Assembly: GCA_028023455.1 (NCBI GenBank)
Contig: JAQFVV010012537.1
Location: forward strand, 1,302,001-1,366,000
From: Epiperipatus broadwayi
Lineage: Eukaryota > Onychophora > Udeonychophora > Euonychophora > Peripatidae
Length of the DNA stretch: 64,000 nt
Direction of reading: 5' to 3'
Positions 38,991 to 51,900 of the stretch are shown here, piece by piece. The notes under the pieces are model-generated. The model saw nothing but the letters and a program-made list of their open reading frames with translations. It made no database searches and was not told the DNA's origin. Each line of letters begins with the position of its first letter. Position 1 is the first letter of the stretch. Both the position numbers and the translations under genes were made by a program.

Positions 38991-40405
38991 AATGCATTTG
39001 GAATATTTAAATAAAATTAAACTTTTATAAAAAACATTCAACACACATATTAGATGATGGAAATAGTCCAATATAAAAATACAGCTAAAACACCATCATC
39101 ACAAACCTTCAGAAAAACATAATCCATATAGTTAATGAGTGCCAAAATCTTTACAAACAGTGATAGAATTGAATGGTTTAATAAAATTTCTAGTGAATCT
39201 ATCTTCTGCTAAAAATATCTACAGATTCCATTATAATGATTGTTAGTAATCAGAAAAAAAATCCTTATACTTTAATATATTAAAAATTCATCAATATTGT
39301 TGCACCATATTGTTTCAAAATCAGAATTATCTTCATTTGTAAGAAAATGTAATTCTTGACATAATTTAGAAATATCCATTAATGTTTTCACAATTAATAG
39401 TGCTCTTCATTTTACAGTAGACACATCTACTGTAAATCTGCATAATCAATAGATATCAGATGGTATAATAATATAATATAGAAGTGACCCAACTTCATTA
39501 TGTAAGAGTCACATGTTTATAAATGAGATATATTTAAGAGATATAATTCCATTTTTGAAGTATTCAACAGAATCAAATATTTGATTATAAATTGTTTTTT
39601 TACTATACAAAAAATCAACAGAACAAAATTAATTAATAAAAAAAAATCAAGTACCTTTATTATGCTCATATGAAATAGTTAAGGCTTTACTTCATTAGCG
39701 TTTGAAATCAATTAATACCAAATACAAGTCGCCATGAATATGGGACTATAAACTGTCCCGAAAGCGCTTGGCGGTAACTTTTGATAATTTACTTATGTTT
39801 AATAGCTTCATTATCTGTGCGCAGAGCACACACACATATATATATATATTAATATGCTCATATGAGTGAATTTAATTGATAGAAAAATTAAAATTTGGCT
39901 TATAATTTATTAACAACACTGGCAAAGTTCTGTAAGGTGTTCATTCATTAGTAATACTCATTATTTTGACTTTACCAAATTTAATTGTTATATTTATAAA
40001 CGCATTATAAATGAGTGTTAAGAAAAGAGTAAAATAATTTAAATTTAAAATTTATATTCACTAAGCATGATTTCAGAAAGAAAACTGCTAGAATCACAAT
40101 GTTATCTTATTATGTAATTAAAAAGTTGCTTCTTTAAATAAACATACTTCATTAGGTAAATGAAACATTTAAATATTCCATTTTTTTTTGTAATGGAACA
40201 TAAAACTCTTTTTATATGCAATAAGAGTTTCTTGCAATTTCCCAAGCTTCGTTGTATTTTTGATGATAATCATCTCTTTCAGCACAAACTGTCTTCATGT
40301 TAGCTGGATTTAAAACATGACCTGTTGTGCACTCATATTCAAGGAATATTAAATTATATTGATTATTTTGTTAACTGTTGAGTATAATAATTCATAAGAA
40401 TTCAT
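38991..40405. other. AT-rich non-coding stretch
   Basis: No coding frame with recognisable features is seen. A less AT-rich patch near 39705-39775 and a short CA/TA microsatellite near 39825-39850 are the only textures noted. Confidence 0.5.
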
Positions 40406-40641
40406 TGTTATTAAAACAGACAAAACTCTCTATACTGTAGTGCCACTCAGTGCAAGCCAGGTTAATCAATGGATGCGAGAAGGCTTGTGCATAAAATCCC
40501 TATCTAGTGCCCATTCATCCAATATCCCCAGACTAGTTTCTAGCTTGTGGCTTTCATCAGTGAGGAGCCTTGGATATGAGAGCACTGCATCTAGATCTTA
40601 GTGGCGCTACTGTATGGAGAGTTTTGCCTGTTTTAATAACA
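40406..40641. mobile_element. 236-bp TIR element related to the 456-bp satellite
   Basis: The ends are inverted repeats of about 36 bp: TGTTATTAAAACAGACAAAA on the left, and the complement of TTTTGCCTGTTTTAATAACA on the right, continuing into ACTCTCYATACWGTAGYGCC. The interior (ATGGATGCGAGAAGGCTTGT to ATCTAGATCTTAG) matches the first part of the satellite monomer in order. It has no coding capacity, so it would be a MITE-like, non-autonomous element. I see no unambiguous target duplication. Confidence 0.7.
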
Positions 40642-43172
40642 GTTATGAGCAAGCATAAGAAATGGTGATAAGAATTCATTGTCACAAGAATTGGCAGTTT
40701 ATAAGCAGCTTCTTTTAAAATGAAGATATTTAGAGCAATAATTCTTTACTTTTCTGAATATAAATTAAAAATAATTACCTGTATTGCTTGATTGATATAG
40801 CAGAATATAATATTTGAAAATAGAAGAATACAGTCAACAACATTTGAAATAAAACATACAAACAATAATGATTCCACTCAAAGATATCCAAACAGAAACT
40901 GAACAAGTTCAAACAATGGGTTATATTTACAGGAAATGATAACAATAAGACTACCGAAGTGATGTAATAATCATTAAAAAATTGCCACCACAAAAGAATA
41001 AAACATATATGGTTTCAAAATAAAATGTAAATACATCATGCTAATATAAATGATATCATGATTTTATTTTAGAAGTTTTGTGACAACTGCATTGGACCAT
41101 CTAAAGAGTTGCATGTAGCTCATGACATCATAGTTTGGTCAAGGGGTCTATAATATCTCCACCCCCAGATTAATATCTATCTTTTGTTATTACTAGCTAG
41201 GACTAGGATTTAAAGTTGAAACTAATATACTTATGTCTTTAGCAGCCATCCTTTACTCCTTTATACTATCCAAGCTAACATCCTAGTATTATAAAAATCC
41301 TAAGATTTTGAATAAAAAATAACTCCTCTCTACAGACATCAAGTTAATTTCTATATATTTTACAGATCTCAGTTTATGCCAACTATAATAGAGTGAAGAA
41401 AACTCATCCAGAAGCATCTGAGAAAGTTTTATGCTATTGTTGTTTAATATCACTTATGTTTATGGTAAAACAAACACTATAAAATTAAAAGTATAACAAA
41501 TGTGTATTTGAAAATAAAATAAATTTAAACACTTTAGCTACAACTAAGACATCAAAAGAGCTCTCTCCCCTTCCCATCCTTAGTGACCATTTTATTATTG
41601 CTATCATAGCATTTCACAACACCTAACATATACTATCTATACCACGTATTAGTTTTCTCTGTCATATCATAAATAAATACAGTAAAACTAATAAAATTTA
41701 GACAGTTATAAATAATACTATAACCTCTTAACTCTGATTATACATAATTAGATTTGGGCGCAATAAATTAAAAATTTGATATTAAAACAGTGCTAAAATA
41801 ACCACAGTGTACACTATTGCCTCATTCTGCATATAAAATAAACTGTCATTTTCTTTGTGATTCATGACTTTTGACTCCCCCCGTAGTGAAATTAGAACAT
41901 TAAGAAATATAGGCAAATGACTTGTATTAATTTGCTTAAGAAAAAATTATTTGATCTCCCCTTCCTCCCTTTTTTTAAAAATCACGTTAAATTGCTTAAT
42001 TTGACGGTTACCTTCTTACGTGGATTTCATGGCTTTGTCGACAGAATAAGAACATGTAATATAACACTTAAAAAATAACCTTTCAAACATTATCTATTTA
42101 AGTAATATCGAACAAAATACTGAAATAAAGCTTTTAAAGAATAACCCTTCATTAACCAGCGTTTAGAAAACATGCAAAGAAAGGAATTTGTTTTTAAAAC
42201 TCACAATGACGTGAAAACTGATAAATTGTAGTAAACATGCAAATTACTTTAATTTACAATAAGATCTTACAAACAAAAAAGCACCTATTAATTACCAAAA
42301 TCTAAATTGATTGTACAAACAAACCAAATGAACATAAAAAGTAAATAAACCGCAAAGAGTCTATTAATTTCCATGTTTATTCATTTACTGATACACCTAC
42401 ACATACTCAAAAATCTATCTACTCGTACAAATTACATCTGTCAACCTATCAAAATGCGATTTATGTGAATGTAAAAATTTAATTCATCTATTTACTCATT
42501 CATTTTATCAATTGTTTAATATTAAGGGTATATATATATTTACAGAAGTATGTGCACATATATAATTTAATAGCAGCCAAAACAAAATAGAGCTAATTAA
42601 TTGAAAAAAAAAATGATTTAGCGTATTGTATAACCAATATATAAAGAAACTTCCAGCTTAATACACTCCTGCAACATATGAATAAAAACAAGTAAAAAGC
42701 AAATTATCCTCAAAATACATTTCTAACAGAATTAGCCTCCATCAGTTGGCTTTGATCCTTATAAACATGTTTTTATCATCGGAGTATCTAAATGTCAAGT
42801 GGAGTACATTTTCATTCAGATGAACAAACTGAAAAGGAATCATGGGGTATTTAATTGTGATTACATCATTTCACCATGTCTCTAAATCGTACATTATACT
42901 TTTTATAAATAAATAATTAATTCGTTCGTTTATCTATCTGTGTAACCGCCATGAAAGATCTGTAAACAAATCAATGTGTCAAGACATGCGAAAACAATAT
43001 TTATGCATATATAGACGTATAAAGAAAAATATTTGGTATTAAGAATTTGAAACTTGGACATACATATGTATGCATGTGCAAATTGTTATGCATAGAAGAC
43101 AAATAATTTTTTTTAAAAAAGTACTTATACATAAATAATAATAATTTTTTAAAAAGACATAATTTATTACAA
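40642..43172. other. AT-rich non-coding stretch
   Basis: No gene, RNA gene or clear repeat is recognised. Open frames such as 40775-40993 are short, hydrophobic by base composition and without motifs. Confidence 0.5.
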
Positions 43173-43300
43173 CAGGTAGAATGGCAGCCTCTGGAACTGA
43201 GGGTACATGGATTGAAGTCCAGTTCTGTATCTCCAGTGTTTAAACTCCTTATAAAATCCTGGACAACAAATCATTCAATGATTTTTTTTAATTAAAAAAT
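43173..43300 (+). repeat. SINE-like repeat S1, copy c
   Basis: GGTAGAATGGCAGCCTCTGG, then TCCAGTTCTGTATCTCCAGT, TTTAAACTCCTTATAAAATC and ACAACAAATCATTCAATGAT, occur in the same order as copies a and d, ending in a T/A-rich tail. Confidence 0.55.
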
Positions 43301-45100
43301 ATAGATATACCAGTGGCATGCAGGAGATTAGAGAGGGGGGAATTCAATTTTCACTGTGAATCAAAATATGAACTGACCTAAATGTTTTAAATAAAAGTAT
43401 CACTTTTAGAAGATTTGTGTTTTTTAAATAAATTATTTAAATTATTCAGACTAGTTAAATTCTATATGTGTAATTTTTTTAATTAAAAAAAAATGTTTGG
43501 TCAACAAAATTTGATTGTATCTTTACATTCTGTTAATCATGCTACAGTGCCACAATAGTTAAGATTGAAAGGTTGAACAAAGGTTTTAATTTTCTTATTT
43601 ATATTTGACATTTTTTTTTATAAACTTTTAGCTGCATTTTTATCTACTGCCATATTGAGATGACAAGTCATGACATAACTTTTTAATACTTTATTCAAAA
43701 CTGTTTTCATTTTTGCTTGTACAAGGCAATGCCATATCAGAATTAGAAAACATTATCAGCATAGTTGTGTGTAAGCAACAATTGTGTAACTTTCAACAGA
43801 CAAATAGTTATATTCTTAACTCGATTATTTAACGGGAAAAAAGTTAACCATTGCTTTTATCCAGATGAAGGACTGTTCAGAGAAGTCCAGAAAAAACACT
43901 GTAGTCAATCATAGCCATTGAGATATTTCTTTTTTTAAATTGATTAATTCATGCCTGTTGAATTCTGATATTTTAATAATAATAGAAAAATCTAAAGATT
44001 TCTGGATATTGAAAATATGATAAACTCAAAGTATTTTAGACTCATTTCCATGTATTTGAGGAGTTTATTTCTATGTTGACTGATTTCACATGCTTTGCAA
44101 GATTACTTTAAAAAAATCTTAAGACTAATGAAAAACTTGATTTCTTGGTCAAGTTTATTAAAACTCATGATTATTTTAGCACTATAATTATGTAATATTT
44201 ATTAAAAATCAAAAGCATACATAATTACACTTTGATTCCATATAAATATATTTTATTTTTAAAAATAGAAAATAATAAATTCTAGAATAACATGAATAAT
44301 GGTGTTCTGATGCCTTTTCAAAATGAGTTCTAATACATCATCAACAACACTATTAGGATATATTGAGATATTCTAATAATTATTTAAAAAATGATACTTT
44401 AAAACATAATTTGATCAATTTATCAGAGATTGACATTTCTTCAGTCATATTTTTAGAACAAATTTAATCTCCCCCTTCTGACCATTCATTGATGAAAACA
44501 TTCTTTGTTTTCATTATGATCTTATTTTTTCAATATTTGCAAAGTTCAAGGATGATTTTTTAGATTATATTTTGTTTCTAAATGTAAATTTCTATCATAT
44601 CATGTTATATTCAGATATAGAATAATGGTTTAATATTACAATTAAAAGTTGAAAACTTATAAAAGTCTCACCAGAGAAAACAAATCTGTCACAGTGCAGG
44701 AAGGTCAATATACAAATGTTTGATTTTGATATTCCACTTTTGTACTATTACACTTTTGGTGCCCAATAAAGAACTCTACAGCTGATATAAATTTTCATAA
44801 TCCCTAGGCAGGATATAAATATATTATTAGAATGAATCTCATTAATTACTCAAGTCATGAGTGGAAATCTATTTGAGTAAAAAGCCATTTTCAATTTAAT
44901 TATTTTTTCTTAATTAGTTCTAAAGTCATATGGCATGTTGTTGAACATAAGCAAGATGGAGACATGTTATAAACAAGACAAGGGTTAACAATGTTCAATT
45001 GTTTTTTTCAAATTATTTTTAATATAGTTTATACTCAAATAATCCTTATTTGCAAATATATTTAATAAATTATAATAGTGATCATATATTTATAAAAACT
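43301..45100. other. AT-rich non-coding stretch
   Basis: I see no gene or recognisable repeat here. Confidence 0.5.
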
Positions 45101-45194
45101 TTAACAAACCATAGATGTACTTTCAATTAATTTCTTAACTTTCTTCAACTGAAAATCTTTTAAATTCAAATGTAGCAGATGTAAACACCATAAA

Positions 45195-45618
45195 ATCATA
45201 TTCCATGTTTTCCAAGTTTAAACATTAGCAAATTGTTGATTAATTATAGATATCATATTTCTATTTATAAAAATTGCCTCCTTAATATTTCTTTTATTGT
45301 GGTTTCTCTCCTCATGAAGAATCTTAGCATTTTCAAGATCAAAATTGAAAATAAACTTACATATTTTTTTGTGATCGAAGAAACAAAAGTTGTTATTAAA
45401 TCATTATTACTTTTATTTTTTATAGGTTTTTATTTTTTATATGTTTTGATAGTCTTAACCTTGTCTCAAGACTACATATTGATTCACCTAGGGACGAAGC
45501 CATGCATTTCATAAAATTTAATAAATAATATTACTTTTTTGTTTGAATAATATATTTTTTGTTTTATTTACCAATCTATTAACTTTATGGGGAACACAAA
45601 ATGAAACATTAAATAAGT

Positions 45619-45707
<89 letters not shown>

Positions 45708-46215
45708 AAAATTTAGTTTCAGCATTTAATACCTGTGGAATAGGAATCCATTTTTATCTTTAACTTTCAGCTCCTTTAAAGCAATATATTTCTTTTTAAA
45801 TTGATATAAATTGCAATAAATTTGTTTAACATTATAACCAACTTCAATTATTTCTTATGTGATTAATGACATAATTTTTCTTAGCAAAATAAAAAAGACC
45901 TAAGACTTGCCATTGACTTACAATGTATATAGCCTTTTTCTTGCAAGGGTTTGATTAGCAATTTATCACTTAATAAACTATCATATCCTGTAACATACAC
46001 ATCAAGATATTTAACAGATTTATTCTGTTCTTTTTTAATAATCCATTTCAAATCATTTAACTTGTTTAACTCATTTCCAAGACAATTTATATTATCTTCA
46101 TGTCCATAAACAAAAACATCATCAATATATCTTTTGTAAATTTTAATACTTTTAAAATTACAATTATTGAAAATATTCTCTTATGTAGACAAAACAAAAT
46201 TACAAATCTATAACT
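45195..46215 (-). pseudogene. PLE2a reverse transcriptase / GIY-YIG remnant
   Basis: On the minus strand near 46190-46010 the reading IKIYKRYIDDVFVYG is the PLE catalytic box with both Asp residues. It is followed by NDLKWIIKKEQNKSVKYLDV, matching the FLD box. Near 45335-45230, AKILHEERNHNKRNIKEAIF resembles the C-terminal part of the PLE endonuclease, then INQQFANV. Stops, shifts and a (TA)42 insertion break the frame between these parts. In PLEs the enzyme primes reverse transcription at chromosome nicks. This copy is dead. Confidence 0.65.
45621..45704. repeat. (TA)42 microsatellite
   Basis: A perfect TA run of about 84 bp in the left PLE arm. The right arm lacks it at the equivalent place (about 47330). 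Confidence 0.9.
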
Positions 46216-46239
46216 ATAAAATGTCTAAAGATTGGTCCA

Positions 46240-47720
46240 TGGGTCTAAGATTTTAGTAATTACAAGTTTAGAGATATTAAAATTTACAAAAAATATGTTG
46301 ATATATTATTTTTTTTACAGTACAGGATTTTTCATATCTGCACTCCAATATTTAATATATAGGAGATTTGAACTCAGATTTTCACATAACCCTCAACTTT
46401 CCATGCTATCTCACACTGTTGACACACTTGATTGCACACATGTCGAAAAGATAAATAATAACCAATAGAGAAAAAAATTAGTATATTAAAATATACTGCT
46501 GTAATGTCTGCCCACCCCTCGTATATGTATGTAAATGGATTATGTCTTGTATATAAGGAATCAGAGTGACTTATGGTCAACATGGGTATGATGAGAATGT
46601 TGGTGCCACTGTGGGCTTTGAGCATTCCATCATCAGATTATCAATGAAGTGGATGGCTGAAGAGTTGTGGGATGGAGTGGATTGAAGCTGGTCCATTAAA
46701 GTAAGAAGATTGGCTATCTTAATATAAGCAGAGCACTGATTGTATATATGAGTGGAGATAATAATCTAGACCAACAGATGAATGCTGGTTTAATATGACA
46801 TATGTATATTGATGATTATTTATCTTTTCAACATGTGTGTGATCAAGTGTGTCAGCAGTATGAAATAGCATGGAGACTTGAAGATCATGTGAACATCTGA
46901 GTTCAAAAAATATGTTGATAATGTTTTCATTTGGATATGAAAATAGTATAGTTTTACAAAAAAGTTAAATAAGCTAAATGGCTTGAAACATATTATTGCA
47001 AGAAAACAGAATAAAGCCATTAAATATCTTTATTTGATATTATCTACAATGTAAGTCAAAAGTACCATTTATACATAAGATGGAAAATCTTAGATCTTTT
47101 TTATTTCACAATAAAAAATGAGATTATGAAAATGATAAATCACAAAATAATGAAACATTTACAAAAAAAATCATTGAAGTTGGTTATAATATTAAATAAA
47201 ATTATTACACTTTTTATCAATTTAAAAATAAAATATTACTTTAAAAACACTAAAAGTTAAAGATAAAAAATGAATTTCTATTCCATATTTCTCAAATGTT
47301 CAATCTACATTTTTAAAGATATAAATATAAATTTATTTAATGTTTCATTTTGTGATCCACATAATGTTAATAGATTGACAAATAACTCCCAAAATATACT
47401 TTTCAAACAAAGAAGTAATATTAATTACCAAATTTTATGTTAAGTGGATGGATTCATATATAGGTAAATTGACATTATTGAGAAAAAATTAAAATAGTAT
47501 CAATTATTATATATATAAATATATAAAAAATATGAGTAATAATGATTTAATAACAGCTTGTTATCTTTGATCACAAAAAACAAAGGAGTTTACTTTTGAT
47601 TTTGAAAATGCTAAGATTCTTAAAGAGGAGAGAAACTGTAATAAAAAACAAATTAAGGAGATACTTTTTATAAATAGAATGTCTACAATTAATTGGCAGT
47701 TTGCTAATATTAAAATTCAG
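46240..47720 (+). pseudogene. PLE2b reverse transcriptase / GIY-YIG remnant, split by an insertion
   Basis: The plus strand reads DIKIYKKYVD at 46272-46303. It is interrupted by a 600-bp insertion, then resumes at 46905 as KKYVDNVFIWI, so the catalytic pair is Asp-Asn and already decayed. LNKLNGLKHIIARKQNKAIK then KYL follows. Near 47607-47710, AKILKEERNCNKKQIKEILF and INWQFANI match the C-terminus of PLE2a. Many stops are present. Confidence 0.6.
46304..46904 (-). mobile_element. 600-bp retroposon (family X) with 17-bp target-site duplication
   Basis: CAAAAAATATGTTGATA stands on both sides (46287-46303 and 46904-46920), and removing the insert rejoins the PLE2b reading. On the minus strand the insert ends GTACTGTAAAAAAAATAATA, a poly(A)-like tail, so it looks like reverse-transcribed RNA placed by a LINE. 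Inside, 46370-46466 and 46808-46904 are inverted repeats of about 97 bp around a ~340-bp core that matches the unit at 6681-7155. No protein is recognisable. An RNA from it would fold as a long hairpin. Confidence 0.75.
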
Positions 47721-47850
47721 TAATCATGAGATATGACTTGATGATGTTTACTTCTGTTATGTTTGAATTTAAATGGTTTTCAGTTGAGAAAGATTAAGAA
47801 ATTAACTAAAAGTATTTTTATGATTTGTTATAGTTTTTGTAAATACATTT

Positions 47851-48829
47851 TGACTGTTATAATTCATAATTTTTATTATAATATTTATTCCATATTGAAC
47901 ATTTTTAAATGCTTTTATTTAAGTTAGAATATTTGTTTTTGTTGATATGTTTAAAAAATTTTAAATCATTTTTATTATTTAAATTAGAATACAATTTTAA
48001 ATTGAGGCTTAATAAATTTAAATTCAATAGAATTGGTACTATGTAAGAAATATTAGGCATACAGAGTGGGGAAATTTTGAATATTTTGATATCAAATTTA
48101 AAAGTTGTTCTTAGAACTTTAATATGTTTTAAGTAAGATTTGGTGAGAGGCTGGTCTAGAGATTTTTTTTTTTTGGTTTCAATTTAAAGTTATAATAACA
48201 TTTTAAAATCAAGATTTAATAAATTTAAATTCAATATAACTTATTGAAATTTTATATATATTTTTAAAATGTCTACCAAAGTGATAGGGCACAACAATAT
48301 TTTAGATAGGTGACTAATTTTATATATATGGAAGAGTGGGAGAGGGAAGTTTCGAATATTTTGATATCAGATTTAAAAAAGTTATTAGAAATTCAATATG
48401 TACCATTTAAATTAAAATTAAAAAAATAATTTACAATATAGTTTTATTAAGCTTTAAAAATTTTTTTTTTTTCAAATAAAAAGAAAAAATGTCAAATAAT
48501 TTTCAACAGAAAGTAAGTTACTTAATGTTTTATTATATATACAATATGTACACACACTAAATATGATATATACATAAGGGGTATACAAATTTACTTATAG
48601 AAAAAATATCTAGTGAGATATATATATATCAACTATAAGTGTCAATTCAATTTAAAGTATAACATAATTTTACATTTTTATTTACTGTGCCAATACCAAA
48701 AAGTTAAAAATGATAGATACATTTTTAAAATATTAAATACTTTTATTTATCTTGCACTAAAAAGAAAAAAAATAATAATTGTTTTTTCAATCACATTCAG
48801 GGTTTTTAGATTTAACTTGAATTAAAAGT
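47851..48829. repeat. AT-rich stretch with a degenerate ~200-bp direct duplication
   Basis: TTAATAAATTTAAATTCAAT and, further on, GAATATTTTGATATCA followed by a run of A/T recur in the same order at about 48008-48105 and 48217-48385, with different spacing. No coding is recognised. The open frame at 48613-48825 has no motif. Confidence 0.4.
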
Positions 48830-48914
48830 ATGGAGTGGGTGTCCAGAAATTAATGAAGTCAATTCCTATTTTTTCTAACAAGGAATTGATTTAATTAATT
48901 TCTGGACCCCCCAT
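48830..48914. mobile_element. 85-bp fold-back element (short MITE-like)
   Basis: GTCCAGAAATTAATGAAGTC on the left is complemented by ATTAATTTCTGGAC on the right, with TCAATTCC/GGAATTGA inside and a loop of about 15 bp. The ends ATGG...GGGT and ACCCCCCAT are imperfectly complementary. Such tiny palindromes can be remnants of Tc1/mariner-type MITEs, but the superfamily is not established here. Confidence 0.5.
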
Positions 48915-51900
48915 GTTTTATTTTAAGTCAAATCCCAAAATCTCAATTATGGTTGAAGAAATAATTTTTTTTTCATTTTAGTGAATAGTCAATAAAAACA
49001 CTTTATATACCAAATTTTTTTTTCCTATTATATATATTGAATCAGGAACTAAAAGAAATCTATACACAAATGTTTTCAAATTTATATATATGCCTGATAA
49101 GTTATTTTAAGCAATTTACATCTCCAAAACCTCAGTTTTAATTTAATGTATTTTAGGTTGGTATTCCACACATTATATATGTATGCTAAAAGTAATCCCC
49201 TGCAGTTATAAGTTGAAATACAAAGAAAAAGAAATAAAAAAATATAAATGCATATTGTAATAAATAGTGTAATACATCTTAAATTAAAAATAAATAAATC
49301 TTGAAGAGATGCCAGCTTCATTCATCATGTGCAATGGCTGCTATACTATATGGAAAAACTGACAAATTGCTCTGCAGTGCAATATATTGTTATTACGAGT
49401 ATCATACAACAAGAACTATTGACAAATTCTTTGCTTCATTTAAAGAAAACTAATATATATATATATATATATATATTGTGCCATTACAATTTAGTCATTA
49501 GCTAAATTTATAGTAATGTGCATGTAGAAAAGGTAAACAAAATCATCATCACATTTTTATATAACCATAAAAGATGCTGTAGGGCATCCAAGTTCAAACC
49601 CTACCAGATCAAAATTTTAAACGCTTTAGACAGAAAGAGAGTGGGACAGCAATTATATACTTGTTTGTGTGTTGATAGAAAGTTAATACACACATTTAAA
49701 CTATTTAATATTTAGTTTTTCTGTTAAAAAGCAAAGTTATAATGCATATGTATAGGCAGTGTATGTGTAAACTATTTAATTGTTTTATATTTCAAATATT
49801 CAACATTTTAACTTTCTTTAAAATAACCTATGCTTGATCAATTTTAATGTCTTATTCTATACTTCTATTTTCTTTTCTATAATTGTAATTGGGATTTAAA
49901 AGTTACAAATTTAATTAAATAATAGGGGTATAATTACTAAGCTAGCAATTATATTATTTAATGTTAGTTTATGAATGATTTGAAATAATGAAGGATGTGT
50001 GTACATTACATACAGAAATTTACATTTATTAAATATTGAAAGAAAAGGAAGGATTAAATCTGTCAAATTATTTTTTTTGTACAATTTTATGTTAAAAGAG
50101 GAAATCTGTTTAATCAGATATCTATCTTTGTAGCAATTTTGTTTTTTGTAAATGATTGTTTGTCACTTTGGGAGCTTAATTTGGGTGGGCACTCTAATTT
50201 TGAAATTGTCTTATCTTAAGATCTAAAGAAGGAAGCTCAAAGATTTGAAATGTTACCTAGATGTAAAAAAAAAAAAGAAAGGAAATAAGGATTAAGTCTA
50301 TTTTTTTTTAAAACAAAAGTGTCTGGAAAAAGGATTAAACTTTTCAGTTGAAAAATAATTTAGTTGAAAATAAATTAAAGATCTAATTAAAACGAATTTG
50401 TCCAAAAATAGCAAGTGACGCTATCTCTGATTGGTTAAGTTAGCTAAAAATTGGATATAAAAAGTGTCTGGAAAAATCAGTTGAAGAATTAGTATTGTTG
50501 TGATTATGATTCAGATTATTAGACTATTAAATTGAATGTTGAAAATATAAAAAATGGCTGGCTAGAAAAATTATATGTATGTCCCATCTTTTCCGGTCCA
50601 TCTGGGGGAAGCTGCACATCACATAGGAAAGAAAAGATGTTGTGTCTAAAATAATATTCTACACCTTTCAACTGACCAGAGAAATAAGATGTTTTAATAG
50701 AAAGAAGAAAGCATTCACCTGCATTCAAAGAAGATGAATTAATCTACTGATCAATATTAATCATCAAGTCCAATTAATTGTTCCAACAACTGATTTTAAA
50801 CTCAAGAAAATTTATAAATGTGAAAACAACCGCTGTATTTCATCCACTAAAAGAATCGTGCTTGACAGGAAGAGAAGAAAAATTAATATAATGATTTCCA
50901 AATTGTCCATTAAAGCAAATAACCTCAATAGAGTCATCATCATCAAATAGTTATACACCTCAAGAAAGAGATTGTTCCCATGTAAAACGGAAATGGTAGC
51001 TGCAGAAATATAGACATTATACAAGACAAGTTTGAACCCTTGGAAATTCACCACAAACAAAAGATCGGTAATATGACTTTTTATATCTATTTTCTTTATG
51101 ATATCAGAGTCTTAATAAACATTTTAGCAATAAAGTGGTATATTGTATTTAAAGAACTTTTAAAGACTATTCAGATCGATTAAAACAAGAATGTCTTACT
51201 AATAATAACTTTGAGCTTCATAAATGATCTTGAGTGTATCAAAATTATTTGTTTATTAATTTTACAGTTATGAAAAATATTAGTGTGTAAAACAATAATT
51301 TCTTTTATGGTATTATGATTTTAGTTTTAACTAATATATTATTATTATTTTGGTTTTAAATAATATTTTGTTATTATGGGATAAAACACGCACATACCTA
51401 ATAATATTTTTATATGTGTATAATTGCGAGTGAATGTGAAGTAACAAGTAGTATTAGAATATTATATTATTTTGTTTCAAGTTAAGTATAGCATTTCAGA
51501 GGTAGAAGAGAGGGGGGAGACAATAATTTAAAACTTGTTTCTAAAACTTGCTCTTTCAATTTTATTAACAATTTTTTTTTAACATTCTACTTACATGTTA
51601 GATTTATAAAGCATGTGTGCTAATGAGCAGATAATATTTTTTTCTTGAAATACTTTTCTCACGGAGTGAAAATCATGGTCAATGTAACATCCAACTTAAT
51701 ACAAAATACATTTGAAGGGAAAGGGGGAAGAACTTGAAATTAATCTGAGGATTGTTATATAATCAATTATTATTATTATTATTATTATTATTCATATCAA
51801 TTTTCATGTTCATCTAGAAATTTTTATGTATATGTTAGAAATGCAGTAATAAATATTAGTTTGTTTTATTAAATGAGGCGTATATATTTCATTAAGTGTA

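Larger units (their letters stand above)
45101..47850. mobile_element. Two Penelope-like elements head to head (PLE2a minus, PLE2b plus)
   Basis: 45101-46215 and the plus-strand sequence 46240-46303 plus 46921-47850 are inverted, diverged copies of one another. Matches include GTTTCTCTCCT...AAGAATCTTAGCATTTTC in the left arm against the complement near 47590-47640, and AATGAAACATTAAATAA in both. Each arm encodes reverse transcriptase and GIY-YIG C-terminal remnants reading outward. The arms differ by a (TA)n expansion in the left and a 600-bp retroposon in the right. Inverted dimers are known among PLEs, but two separate insertions are also possible. Confidence 0.65.

Noticed and set aside
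45233-45514. Plus-strand 93-codon open frame
   Set aside because: It lies antisense to the PLE2a endonuclease remnant and is a shadow of AT-rich sequence.
50519-51060. Two minus-strand open frames as possible host exons
   Set aside because: They have no motif, no splice context I could defend, and composition like the surroundings.
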